The notes under the pieces: model-generated
The model's database searches: none
The model's input: only the letters and a program-made list of their open reading frames with translations
What the model was told of the DNA's origin: nothing
In this document: positions 1 through 12,200 of the stretch, piece after piece
Layout of the letters: each line of letters begins with the position of its first letter
Position numbering within the stretch: the first letter of the stretch is position 1
Source: Hypomesus transpacificus
Taxonomy: Eukaryota; Chordata; Actinopteri; Osmeriformes; Osmeridae
Length of the DNA stretch: 64,000 nucleotides
Direction of reading: 5' to 3'
Assembly: GCF_021917145.1 (NCBI RefSeq)
Contig: NC_061063.1
Span: 10,186,763-10,250,762 of the forward strand
Made by a program: the position numbers and the translations under genes

Positions 1-20
1 GTAGACAGCTGGGGTGTAGT

Positions 21-207
21 CCAGGGCCCTGCGTCCAGAGCCGTGCGTCCAGGGCCGTGCGTCCAGAGCCGTGCGTCCAGGGCCGTGCGTCCAGGGCCGT
101 GCGTCCAGGGCCGTGCGTCCAGGGCCGTGCGTCCAGGGCCGTGCGTCCAGGGCCGTGCGTCCAGGGCCGTGCGTCCAGGGCCGTGCGTCCAGGGCCGTGC
201 GTCCAGG
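21..207. repeat. 14-bp minisatellite
   Basis: About 13 copies of GTGCGTCCAGGGCC with few variants. It is open in three frames only because of its period. Confidence 0.95.
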
Positions 208-413
208 CACAGCTACCAACTGTTTACAACTTGTGTGTCTGAGTATCTTTTCATCTCGTATCAGAGTTAGTGATGTTATGGGTGCGTAATATTGCTTTGT
301 GATGATGCCACCTTCCAAGCAACTATCAGGAAGGTTTTTCCTGGGAACCTGGGGGACGTGAGAAAGCCTCTCTCATCTGATAGGCCAGGGCCTCCCAGAG
401 TTATTGAGGGGAG

Positions 414-560
414 GAGCCTCCTCAGGCTCGGCCTCCTCAGGTTCGGCCTCCTCAGGCTCTGCCTCCTCAGGCTCGGCCTCCTCAGGCTCTGCCTCCTCAG
501 GCTCGGCCTCCTCAGGCTCTGCCTCCTCAGGCTCTGCCTCCTCAGGCCCGGCCTCCTCAG
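414..560. repeat. 15-bp minisatellite
   Basis: About 9-10 copies of CCTCCTCAGGCTCGG, alternating with a CTCTG variant. Confidence 0.95.
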
Positions 561-1155
561 TAGCTGGTAGAGGGGCATGAAGGCCTCTACCCGCCCCTCT
601 ATGAAATGGCCTTATAGTCAGCCATCATCCAGCCAGCCAGCCTGCCAGCCTGCCAGGCCACTAACAATGTAAAACACGTGTTTATGGGATCTACAGCAGC
701 AGTTTGTCTCATAATGACTAATGATGTTTACACCAGACGTACGTAACCCTGTGGAGCCTGGACACCGGCCACACCTGCTCCCAACTCTCTCTCTCTAGAG
801 GAGTTCAGCAGTGTTACTGAAACACAGAGGCTCTAGTCACGGTAGTCAGTGTACTGTATAAAAGGAACAGAACCAAAAATAGCCTCTCATTGGCTTTCTG
901 ATTTAGGTCAGTACTCCCATCTGTGTGTTCAGTCTATTTTGCTAATGGCATTTACGTAGGTAGACACGTTTAGTTTTGTTGCTGTTCTGCAAGTCATTTA
1001 TCTGGGCCCCCACGAAAAACTATCTGCATAGAAGGAAGGAAGTTTTAGTCAACACCATGTTGTGGTCTGAGGTGTGAACAGATCAGGCAGCTGAAGGAAG
1101 GGTGTGATGGGGAACGTCCCTCACTCAGGACTCAAGTCAGCCTGCTGCTGTCCAG

Positions 1156-1868
1156 ACTCCCCCCCCTGCTCCTCCCCTCCTCCTCTCCCTCCTTCCCCTC
1201 GTCTCCCTCCTCCTCCTCCTCTCCCTCCTCCTCCTCCTTCCCCTCGTCTCCCTCCTCCTCCTCTCCCTCCTCCTCCTCCTTCCCCTCGTCTCCCTCCTCC
1301 TCCTTCCCCTCGTCTCCCTCTTTCCCCTCGTCTCCCTCCTCCTCATCCTCCCCCTCCTCCCCCCCCCCCCTCCTCCTCCTTCCCCTCCCTCTCCTCTCCC
1401 CCCTCCTCTCCCTCCTCCTCCTCCTTCCCCTCGTCTCCCTCCTCATCCTCCTCCTCCTTCCCCTCGTCTCCCTCCTCATCCTCCCCCTCATCTCCCTCCT
1501 CATCCTCCCCCTCCTCCTCATCCTCCCCCTCCTCCTCCTTCCCCTCGTCTCCCTCCTCATCCTCCCCCTCCTCCTCCTTCCACTCGTCTCCCTCCTCATC
1601 CTCCCCCTCCTCCTCATCCTCCCCCTCCTCCTCCTTCCCCTCGTCTCCCTCCTCCTCCTCCTCTCCCTCCTCCTCCTCCTTCCCCTCGTCTCCCTCCTCC
1701 ACCTCCTCTCCCTTCTCCTCCTCCTTCCCCTCGTCTCCCTCCTCCTCTCCCTCCTCCTCCTCCTTCCCCTCGTCTCCCTCCTCCTCCTCCTCTCCCTCCT
1801 CCTCCTCCTTCCTCTCGTCTCCCTCCTCTCCCTCCTCCTCCTCCCCCTCCTCTCCCCCCTCCTCCTCT
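1156..1868. repeat. 713-bp pure polypyrimidine tract
   Basis: Almost only C and T on the plus strand, built from CTC(CTC) steps and CCCCTCGTCTCCCTC blocks at about 25-50 bp. It is a candidate for triplex (H-DNA) structure. Long frames on both strands are artefacts. Confidence 0.95.
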
Positions 1869-3216
1869 CATCATCACATGTTCTGGTTGGCTGCCACTCT
1901 CTGGAACTGTCAACAAAATGTAAGTTAGAAGTTGGTAACAATGATCAAAACCTGCGACATGGTAAAGCATCCAGACCTCAATGCTGGTGCCACGCTGGTG
2001 CCTGAAGACAAGCTGACTCGAGTCTCTACCCAAGCAACCAGCTGCTATGGTTGATGTGTGATGTGTGTGTGTTGGTGGCTAATGGCAGTGACGCCACTCT
2101 GAGACAATAGCCAGGCAGAGCAGAGCAGAGATAACCTGGTTAGTGACGCAGGCTGGTTCACGAGGGAAGCGGACGAAGGCCAGGTGGAAACAGCAGGGCT
2201 CTGGAGTCCAGCTGAGCAGCAGACTTCACCCACCGCCTTCCTGTTTCCCACGTCCACCAGCGTCAGGGTACAACTGGTAGTAGAGAGACTGTTGAGTAGG
2301 GGATAAGAGACCCAGGAACACAGAAGGTATTGCTTTTCAGAAGACCAGGCCAGTGTGAACACACCCCTGCCTGTTCCTGTTAGTCAGATAAGGTGTTGTG
2401 TTCTGTGCTGTTCCTAGACCAGGTAATCAGAGGTTGAGCGTAAAAGGCACTGTCATGTTTCTGCAGCGCTGGGAATCCACCATCACACGCTGCTCACCTG
2501 ACCAGCCAGCACGCTGCTCACCTGACCAGCTGGCAGCACTTACAAGACCTTTCATCCAAAAATATAAACCAATGTGTTTTTAGTACTGCTGTTTTGGAGC
2601 AGATTTGAAAGTAGACTAGCGACATATATTCCACAGCATATGTCCATCAGATGCCTGTGTTTACTGAGCTAATTACGACTAAGTGCCTCTCTGCCAGACA
2701 CAATAGAGCTGTCCCTAGGGTGCTCCTATCAGCTCTGCTGGGGTTTGGGGCCTAACCACACCACCTCCCCACTGATGAGGATAATCCCAGAGCTGGGAGC
2801 TAGGAAATCCTATCAAGTTCAAACCATCTGACAGACATCTGGTCTGGGGCTGTGGGGGTAACGTGATTTGGCTGTAGTGACTGCTCGAGAGGAGAGTGGT
2901 TCCCAGTGAACCCAGGGAACATGAGGGGCAGCCGGGGCAGATGCTGTCATCTGTCCTGGAGGCAGTTTGTCCCTGTCTAGCAGTACTTCCTCACTGTGTC
3001 AGTGAGTACAACACTGTTCTTTCTCTGGAAAATCCAGCTCTTTTTCAAAAGAAGTTCTTTAAACTGAACCTGGTCCCAAACGCTTCAAGTTTTGCTCAAG
3101 CACAGTTATTGAGGCACCGGAACGGTATCATTTGAAAGACCATGCAATCTGATTTATATAGATACATTTATAGAACCTGAAGCTGTGCGTGGTCTGACTG
3201 TGTTATCTCTCTCTAG

Positions 3217-6200
3217 AACCTGATGGCGAAGGCGTTGTACGACAACATGCCAGAGTCCCCTGAGGAGCTGGCCTTCCGGAAGGGAGACATCCTGACGGTC
3301 ATCGAGCAGAACACCGGCGGTCTGGAGGGCTGGTGGCTCTGCTCACTGCACGGGCGCCAGGGCATCGCCCCCGGCAACCGCCTCAAGCTGCTGATTGGTC
3401 CCATGTTTGACGGACAGACGCCAGCCGCCTCCCCGCCCCAGCTGTCGGCCTATCAGGGCCAGGGGGGGGTGTCCCAGGGCCAGGGGCTGTACCAGGTGCC
3501 CCCCTCCCACCCCGGCCTGGGGCAGCAGGGCATATACCAGGTGCCCCAGGGACAGGATGTCTACCAGGTGCCCCAGAGGAGTGTCTTGGCTGTGGATGGT
3601 GCCCCGAGCAAGGTGAGGGGCTGGGGATGGAGGGGAGAGAGAGAGTCCAGGGCAGAGTCAGGGTAGGGGAACACCAGGGCAGAGTCAGGGTAGGGGAACA
3701 CCAGGGCAGAGTCAGGGTAGGGGAACACCAGGGCAGAGTCAGGGTAGGGGAACATCAGGGCAGAGTCAGGGTAGGGGAACATCGGGGTTCTGGATGCCCA
3801 GGCTGGGTTAGGGTTGTTTGGTCATTGAGTGATTGGCTGGTTATCTGAATGGCTGGCTGGTTGTCTGGATGGCTGGTTGTCTGGATGGCTGGTTTTCTGG
3901 ATGGCTGGTTGTCTGGATGGCTGGTTGTCTGGACGGCTGGCTGGTTGTCTGGACGGCTGGCTGGTTGTCTGGATGGCTGGTTGTCTGGACGGCTGGTTGT
4001 CTGGATGGCTGGTGTGTGGATGGCTGGTTGTCTGCACGCTGGATGGTTGTCTGGACAGCTGGCTGGTTGTCTGGACGGCTGGCTAGTTGTCTGGACGGCT
4101 GGCTAGTTGTCTGGACGGCTGGCTGGTTGTCTGGACGGCTGGCTGTCTGGATGGCTGGTTGTCTGGACGGCTGGCTGGTTGTCTGGATGGCTGGCTGGTT
4201 GTCTGGACGGTTGGCTAGCTCACATGAAAAAGTGTTGAGGTGTGGTGGGCTGAGTGTGAATGTGACTGGAAAGAGAAAGGTTGTGAAATATTCACACACG
4301 TAAGTGTATTCATACTCAGACACAGAAATCATTTAAAGTAATATTATAACCTAATAAACCTCTTCTCATATTCAACAAAAACCCCTATGTTCCAACCTGT
4401 CATCCAACCCCTCACCTCCCACTGTGAAAGACCCACACTTTCCTGTGTGTGTGTGTTCCTGGTATGTGTGTATGTTTCCATGTGCTTGTCTAACGGTATT
4501 AGTGTAGTCATGTTCATGCTCACCTGTGCACAACCAGGGTGTTGACTCCGAGCTTGACAGTTATTTACTGATCATAGGACTCCACTTGACCTTGACATCT
4601 CTCCTCTACCCCCTGGTGGGTTCGAGGGTGAGGTCTCTCCTCTGCCTCCCGGCCTGGTGGGTTCGAGGGTGAGGTTTCGTCCCAGCGTGACCCTGTGGGA
4701 GGATCAGTAGAGCTCTGAAGGGGCCCCACTCTAGACCCGGGGCCCTCTCAGACATCAGGAGGGTCACCACACAGCCTCTATGCTGCCTCTGCTCTGAAGG
4801 GTGTGTCTGTTCTGCACTCCAGTCCGTCCCTCCACCTCCTTGTCCGGGGTAATCCCCTTCTGACTCAGGCGCTGAGGTCACACAGTTCAAAGACTGGGCA
4901 GGGTCGAAGAGGCCTCGTATCTCCTCCCAGTATCCTGCCCCTGAACAAAAGGGCCTTATATGGGCACATCCGGCCCTGACACCACAGAGGACCAGCACCC
5001 ACTACCAGACAGGCTCTTTGATGGCCAAGCCAGAGACGAACACCAACAGGAAACTAAAACAAACCCCCACAACTCCAATGTTGTGGTAACAGTGTACAGT
5101 TGTGGGTGCGTCCACCTTGATAGAATTCTTCCTTTGAAGTAATCAGGTTAGCTCTGGAATGAATGTCTTGCTTCTGCAACTTGTGAGACATCTGTAATCT
5201 GGTGTACTTTGCCCCCAGCAGCAGATAAGTGAGTTATTCCTGCCCAGTGACTCCACTCCTTCACACATGGTTCATCATTGTTCGCCGTGGACAAATAGGT
5301 GGCCGGTGAGCCGTGAGCCTGGGTCACCTATAAAGGGTTCTGCATGGTCTACTAATGAACACACACACACAGCCCTCTCCTGGGAGAGTTCTGCTGCTTA
5401 CCTGGAGCAGGTAAGAGGAGGGATGAGTCCACTGTTCATCATCCTGGAAACTAAATGACAGAGGCATCTTCAAAATGACCTCTATTAGGATCATCACATT
5501 ACAATCTGGTTTGTTTTGGGATTAGGGTGGATCTTTGATCATAGGAACGAAAGATGATCCCTATTAGAGCTCTCTTCACCCCGCTCTCTCACCCTCTCTC
5601 TCCACCCCGCCCTCTCTCACCCTCTCTCTCCACCCTGCCCTCTCCACCCTGCCCTCTCCCTCCCCCCTCCCATCTCTGCCCCTCTCCCCCTGCCCCCTTC
5701 CCTCTCTGTCTGTGTGTGTGGGTGGGTGTGGCCTTGCAGTCCTGTTGCGTCAGTCTGAGAAGGGCCTGAGGATGTACTCCTTCATTACCTACAATAATGA
5801 GCTTCCTCCTTCCTGAGCCCTGCCTCTCCTCACTGAGGAGGATCCATTGAGAGGGGAGCAGTTAGCACGTAACACCTGAAACCCTCCCACCATGACTCAT
5901 CAGCTGATCCTGTCTAGAGAGGACAGGTTTGTGTAGAACAGTCCTGTCAGCTGACGCTGCTCTCCTGCACTACGCTGCTCTTCAGTAACCACGGTGACTG
6001 ACCTGGTCATGGAGGTGAGGATGAGGGGAGCGGGGGGGTCTCAGAGACGTGTCTCCTGAAACAACAGGCTTGTGTTGACAGAGATGGGGGGCTGGGGGCC
6101 AGGTGAGAGAGGGAGAGGGGGGTGGGGGCCGGGTGAGAGAGGGAGGGGGGGGTGGGGGTCGGGTGAGAGAGGGAGAGGGGGGTGGGGGCCGGGTGAGAGA

Positions 6201-9200
6201 GGGAGGGGGGGGGTGGGGGTCGGGTGAGAGAGGGAGAGGGGGGTGGGGGCCGGGTGAGAGAGGGAGAGGGGGCTGGGGGCCAGGTGAGAGAGGGAGAGGG
6301 AGAGGGGGGTGGGGGTCGGGTGAGAGAGGGAGAGGGGGCTGGGGGCCGGGTGAGAGAGGGAGAGGGGGGTGGGGGTCGGGTGAGAGAGGGAGGGGGGGCT
6401 GGGGGCCGGGTGAGAGAGGGAGAGGGGGGTGGGGGCCGGGTGAGAGAGGGAGAGGGGGCTGGGGGCCAGGTGAGAGAGGGAGAGGGTGGTGGGGGTCGGG
6501 TGAGAGAGGGAGGGGGGGCTGGGGGCCGGGTGAGAGAGGGAGAGGGGGGTGGGGGCCGGGTGAGAGAGGGAGAGGGGGCTGGGGGCCAGGTGAGAGAGGG
6601 AGAGGGGGGTGGGGGCCGGGTGAGAGAGCGAGGGGGGGGTGGGGGCCGGGTGAGAGAGGGTAATGACAGAAAAGTGTCTCTACAGTGTCAACAGGCCACA
6701 CAGGGAGAGGAGTAGATGGGGGGTAGATAAAGGAGGGGGAGTGGGGGTCGATAGAGGAGGGGGAGTGGGGGTAGATAGAAGAGGGGGAGTGGGGGGTAGA
6801 TAGAGGAGGGGGAGTGGGGGGTAGATAGAGGAGGGGGAGTGGGGGTAGATAGAGGAGGGGGAGTGGGGGTAGATAGAGGAGGGGGAGTGGGGGGTAGATA
6901 GAAGAGGGGGAGTGGGGGGTAGATAGAGGAGGGGGAGTGGGGGTAGATAGAGGAGGGGGAGTGGGTGGTAGATAGAAGAGGGGGAGTGGGGGGTAGATAG
7001 AGGAGGGGGAGTGGGGGTAGATAGAGGAGGGGGAGTGGGGGTAGATAGAGGAGGGGGAATGGGGGTAGATAGAGGAGGGGGAGTGGGGGTAGATAGAAGA
7101 GGGGGAGTGGGGGTAGATAGAGGAGGGGGAGGGGGGGTCGATAGAGGAGGGGGAGTGGGGGTAGATAGCAGAGGGGGAGTGGGGGTAGATAGAGGAGGGG
7201 GAGTGGGGGGAGATAGAGGAGGGGGAGTGGGGGTAGATAGAGGAGGGGAAGTGGGGGGAGATAGAGGAGGGGGAGTGGGGGTAGATAGAGGAGGGGGGGA
7301 CAGATGCATCGTCAGGTCTGGTGAAGTGGAGGTATAGAACTTGCCGGTGTTATTGTGTTCATGATGTCACATGTCACCAGTTCATTAGTGACGGAGCACA
7401 GCCCTGGTCCTGAAAGGTGAGAACAGACCTCACAGGAACATTCTACACCATCTAGACACCTACCAGTACACACTCCAATATAAACACAAAAAGAATGAAG
7501 AAACAAAAACGTAATTGACGTTTCAAATCTACTAAAAATATGTCTTTACCTGAACCATGGGCATGTGTTTACCTGTGCAATGAGGTCATCATTGTCATAC
7601 CACAACCCCACAATAATAACCTCTGAATGGACAACTCCTTCTAGTTCAAACTAGAATCTTTCAAGACACAATATGCGTAGTCATACGTCTTATGTAGATA
7701 AGTTTAAAAAGTCAGCCACCCTAACCCACACAGAAGGGTTACTGTCAGCTAGACACCACTCCAGGCCCCCTCCACTCTCCCTCCTCCCAGTGACTCATCC
7801 ATGATGGAATCCACAAAGACCATCACCTAAGTAGGAGCCTAACCCCCGCCAGGTCAATATTGCCCCAGCAGCTATTAGGAGTACCAAGTGGGTGAACGGG
7901 GGTGGGGTGAATGGGCCGTGTGTGACGGGCTCAGTCATGTCCTCTCAGCTGTCCTCACAACACAACAGGTAACTGGTTTGTCATGTGCCAAGGGAGGTAG
8001 CCTTAGCTAGCATGTGTGTGTGAGAGAGAGACAGAAGACTAGAGTCTCTACACTGGTGTCTGTCCCAGCTGGGATGAGGTGTGGAGGCCTGGGGACTGAG
8101 GGTCTGAGGTTTCACCCTCCAGGTCACTGGGTTGAGGTGTGGATGAGCTGGTTACTCGCCATGAGCACACTGAACCCCAGTTGGAACATACACAACTCTG
8201 AGATGAGCTTCCTCTCCACATCCTCACTAACTCTCCTCCCTCTGCCCTTGTTCCTCCTCCAGTCTCTCCTCTAGAGACATGTAGTCATTTAGCAGAAGCT
8301 CTTATCCAGCTCATGTAGGCAGGTCTTCCTCTGACATGGTGGTGGTCATGGTTACGTGGTTATTATCGTTGTGGGCATGGCTCAGATGATATTGAGGTCT
8401 GAATTGAACGAGAGAGGAGGAGGGGTTCTAGAATGTCAACATGGTAGGGATCTCCCCCTCTCTCTCTCCTTCTCTCCCCCTCTCTCTCGCTCTCCAAACA
8501 GGACCCCCTCTCTCCCCCTCTCTCTCCCCCTCTCTCTCGCTCTCCAAACAGGAAGCCATACAATGTGGTCATGATAGACATGGAGGCAGGGGCTTTAGTC
8601 ACAGTTTCAGGAAGGAGCATTCCAGACATTACTCCGCCTGTCTGACACAGTGAGGAGGACTGGGAGGGTTAGAGAGGCATTTAGAGGGGTGTTGAGAGCA
8701 CAGATGTGGACTGACTGATAAACACTGATGGGAATTGGTGAAGTGAGGGAGGGAGGGGGGAGGGGGGGAGGGGAGCAGGGGGGGGTAGTGGTAACCAACT
8801 TCCTCTGTTTATTTTCCTCTGTCTTTTGTTGAAGCTGCACCCAAACAGTCACAGCATTCCCTGTAGCCACACACACACACACCCCCAGCAGCTGTAGCCA
8901 CACACACACACACACACACCCTCCCCCGGCAGCACTGCATAATAATAGTAACACATTTATTTAGCAGATGTTTTTAAACATAAGTGACACGTGGGGATTT
9001 GAACCTGCACCCTCTTCATCTGCAGCCAAATACTCTAACCATCTAGCTGTATCTGTCCTGTGTGTTCAGCTGCAATGTTCCTGCTGAACGTTTCCCTCCT
9101 GTGGTGTGGACAGGTGGTGACCCCGTCTCGAGTGGGCCAGTCGTATGCCTACAGCCACGGCCAGCACAGCCACCAGGACCTGTACGACGTCCCCCCCGCC

Positions 9201-12200
9201 AGAGCACAGGGGGTATGTCCCCCCCCACCACCCCTCACACCAGGCGGCTGCCAACCTCCCATATATATCAGATCAAATGAATGTGTGTCAACCTTTTAAT
9301 AAGACATGTCATCGAGGGCTTCACATACAACCATCAAACTGCACCTGAACCTTCCAGGAAGACAAGGGAACACTTGGAATACTAAAATCCATATAAATGG
9401 TTGATATTCCTGCAATATAGATCAAAAACTGTAACTAGCGTGGAGCAGAACCTAGCATGTGGACAGGTGATCTAACCTGTATTATGCTGTTGTCCAGGTG
9501 TATGATGTTGGGAAGGCCCAGCCAGGGTCAGGACTCTCCCAGGGGGTCTACGATGTTCCCCCCTCCAGTCAGATGGACCCACGGGCTCAGGGGGTCTACG
9601 ATGTTCCCCCCTCCAGTCAGATGGACCCACGGGCTCAGGGGGTCTACGATGTTCCCCCCTCCAGTCAGATGGACCCACGGGCTCAGGGGGTCTACGATGT
9701 TCCCCCCTCCAGTCAGATGGACCCACGGGCTCAGGGGGTCTACGATGTTCCCCCCTCCAGTCAGATGGACCCACGGGCTCAGGGGGTCTACGATGTTCCC
9801 CCCTCCAGTCAGATGGACCCACGGGCTCAGGGGGTCTACGATGTTCCCCCCTCCAGTCAGATGGACCCACGGGCTCAGGGGGTTTATGACATCCCCCCCT
9901 CCTCTCAAGTGGTACGACAGCACTCTTGACTGGGCCAAACCACCACCTTAGCTAGTAGCTTAGCATAGTTAGTAGCATAGCATACTTAGTAGCTTAGCAT
10001 AGTTAGTAGCAATCGTAGCGAATCTCTTATCTTTTTGTTGGCGTAGTTGGTAGGCTTGTGGTTGCGCTGAGGAGTCGGCGGTGGCCTGTATCCCAGGTGC
10101 GGGCGAACGTCGGCCAAGTGTCCCTCCGACGATGGCGCGGCCACGTCTGTTAGCAGCATAGCGTAAAGCATCTGGTCACCCCGGCCACGTCTGTTAGCAG
10201 CATAGCGTAAAGCATTTGGTCACCCCGGCCACGTCTGTTAGCAGCATAGCGTAAAGCATCTGGTCACCCCGGCCACGTCTGTTAGCAGCATAGCGTAAAG
10301 CATCTGGTCACCCCGGCCACGTCTGTTAGCAGCATAGCGTAAAGCATCTGGTCACCCCGGCCACGTCTGTTAGCAGCATAGCGTAAAGCATCTGGTCAAA
10401 CCATTCACCCCGGTCACGTCATGCTCACACACACTGCACAACTTCTCAAAAACATCAGATCGTGGTACCGTACCCTTAGATATTACTCTGATATTACACA
10501 ACGGTCTTGTCACGGAAGTCGTAGCACGAGCACTCGTGGTTTCAAACTGCGACAGGGGAGAACATATTACACAACATTTCACTGATGGCGAATCCCCGAC
10601 GATTTGGCCTGGACAGAGGAGCCTACACACATTTTTCCCCAAACTTTTACGAATATTAATGTTAAAAACCTTTTGAAACTTTCTTTTGTAACTTCTTGTA
10701 AGAAAATATTTTTTCAACTTTTTGAAGCTTTTTTTCCAGAACTGTTTTAGAAAATATTTTGTAAACCTTTCGAAATGTTTCTGATTCAAGACCACCATTG
10801 AATTCATCTGTTTGGTTGAAAGATGCGTGCCATAGTCAAGCTGTTTCTAGGGGAAACGCTGATGTTATGCTGATACTTTACGTATTCACTCTCCTACTGT
10901 GTTAAAAGGAAGGAAAGAAATACAGGATGTTTGCAAAAATAGTAAGAAAGCCAATGTCAGTTAGACTTCCTCAATCTGGTACAGCAGTCACAATGTTCAA
11001 GTGCAGAGGTTAAACATAACCTCCGTGTGTCAGACTGACTGTCTGACTGGATGTTTGTGTCCACAGGTGTTCTCTTCCCCCCCCTGCAGAAACGCTCCAG
11101 CAGAGAGTCAGGAGGGCAGCTATGACTTCCCCCAGCCCCTGAAACACAGACAGGAGGGCATCTACGACGTGCCCCCCCCCGCCCTCTCCAAACCCTGCCA
11201 GACCCCGAGCCCCCAGTCCCACTACGACCTCCCCCCCAGCTCTGACCCCACCCCACTCCACCCGCCCCTTACCAATGACAATGAAGGCATCTATGACGTG
11301 CCCCCATCGTCGCAGCCCCTGGCGGCGTGCCCCCATAAAGACCTGTACGACATCCCCCGGGGGCCCCAGCCTCCCCAGCACAGACCCCCGGCATCCGACA
11401 GGGCCAGGGGGCCGTATGAGCTCCCTGCTCAGGACGCTGGCGCGCTGGGAGATGTGACGGACGGGGTGAACCGCCTGTCCTTCTCCAGCACGGGCAGCAC
11501 GCGCTCCAGCATGTCTACTTCCTCCACCTCCACCGGCTCCTCCGAGGGCCGGCTGGCCCTGGACCTGGACACGGCGGTGCAGCGGTTGGGCCGGCTGCAG
11601 CAGGAGGTGGAGGTCTCGGTGGAGGGGCTCCTGGCTGGCTCCCCACGCTGGAGGGCGTGTCCTGGGGCGGACCGGCCCTCCGAGGTACGAGGGGCGCTGG
11701 ACCGGGTACGGGGGGCACTGGGGGACTTCCTGGTGTTCGGGCGGGGCGCTGCCGCCAACGCCACGGCCCTGTCCGACCCCAGCCTGCACGCCAAGCTGAG
11801 GAGACAGCTGGGCCGCCTGGAGGACTCCCAGCAGATCCTGCTGAAGACCTACCAGACCCTGGAGAGCTGTGGTTGGGCCCTGCCCAGCCAGGGCCCCTGC
11901 AACCTCCCCCGCCACCACAAACGGAGCGACGACCTGGAGCGCTTCGTCATGGTGTCACGGACGGTGCCGGACGACGTGAAGCAGCTGGCGTCCACGGTGG
12001 GAGGGAGCGGCGAGCTGCTGTTCAGACGGCCAGGGGACGGCTCCTGCTGCAGGGGCTCGGTCAGGGAGGCCCTGGTCCACCCCCTCACCTCCCCCCCAAC
12101 AGACAACCACCACAGCTGCCACACCAAAGCCTTCCAGGGCTCCTCCAGCCTGGACAAGGGCAACATGGACAACAGTGAAAAGTGTGTCAAGAGCTGGATG

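Larger units (their letters stand above)
1..3216. other. nedd9 upstream intron or flank
   Basis: No coding exon was found. The stretch holds three arrays: 21-207 (14-bp GTGCGTCCAGGGCC, 13 copies), 414-560 (15-bp CCTCCTCAGGCTCGG, about 9 copies) and 1156-1868. The MKYK-type exon was looked for and not seen. Confidence 0.6.
3613..9113 (+). other. nedd9 intron between SH3 exon and next exon
   Basis: 5.5 kb with no coding exon seen. It contains the arrays at 3653, 3838, 6085 and 6714, CT-rich direct repeats at 8441-8552, short CA runs near 8870-8920 and two SINE fragments. 4300-5980 and 7310-8270 show no feature except the TATA/donor pair at 5329. Confidence 0.8.

Noticed and set aside
1104..1941. 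Ser/Pro-rich and Arg/Glu-rich long reading frames on both strands
   Set aside because: They are translations of the polypyrimidine tract; no splice logic or unique sequence supports coding.
3829..4332. Trp/Leu-rich frames suggesting a membrane protein
   Set aside because: Minisatellite translation inside a nedd9 intron.
5982..7309. Pro/Leu/Ser and Gly/Arg long frames
   Set aside because: Open only because of 23-30-bp periodic G-rich units inside a nedd9 intron.
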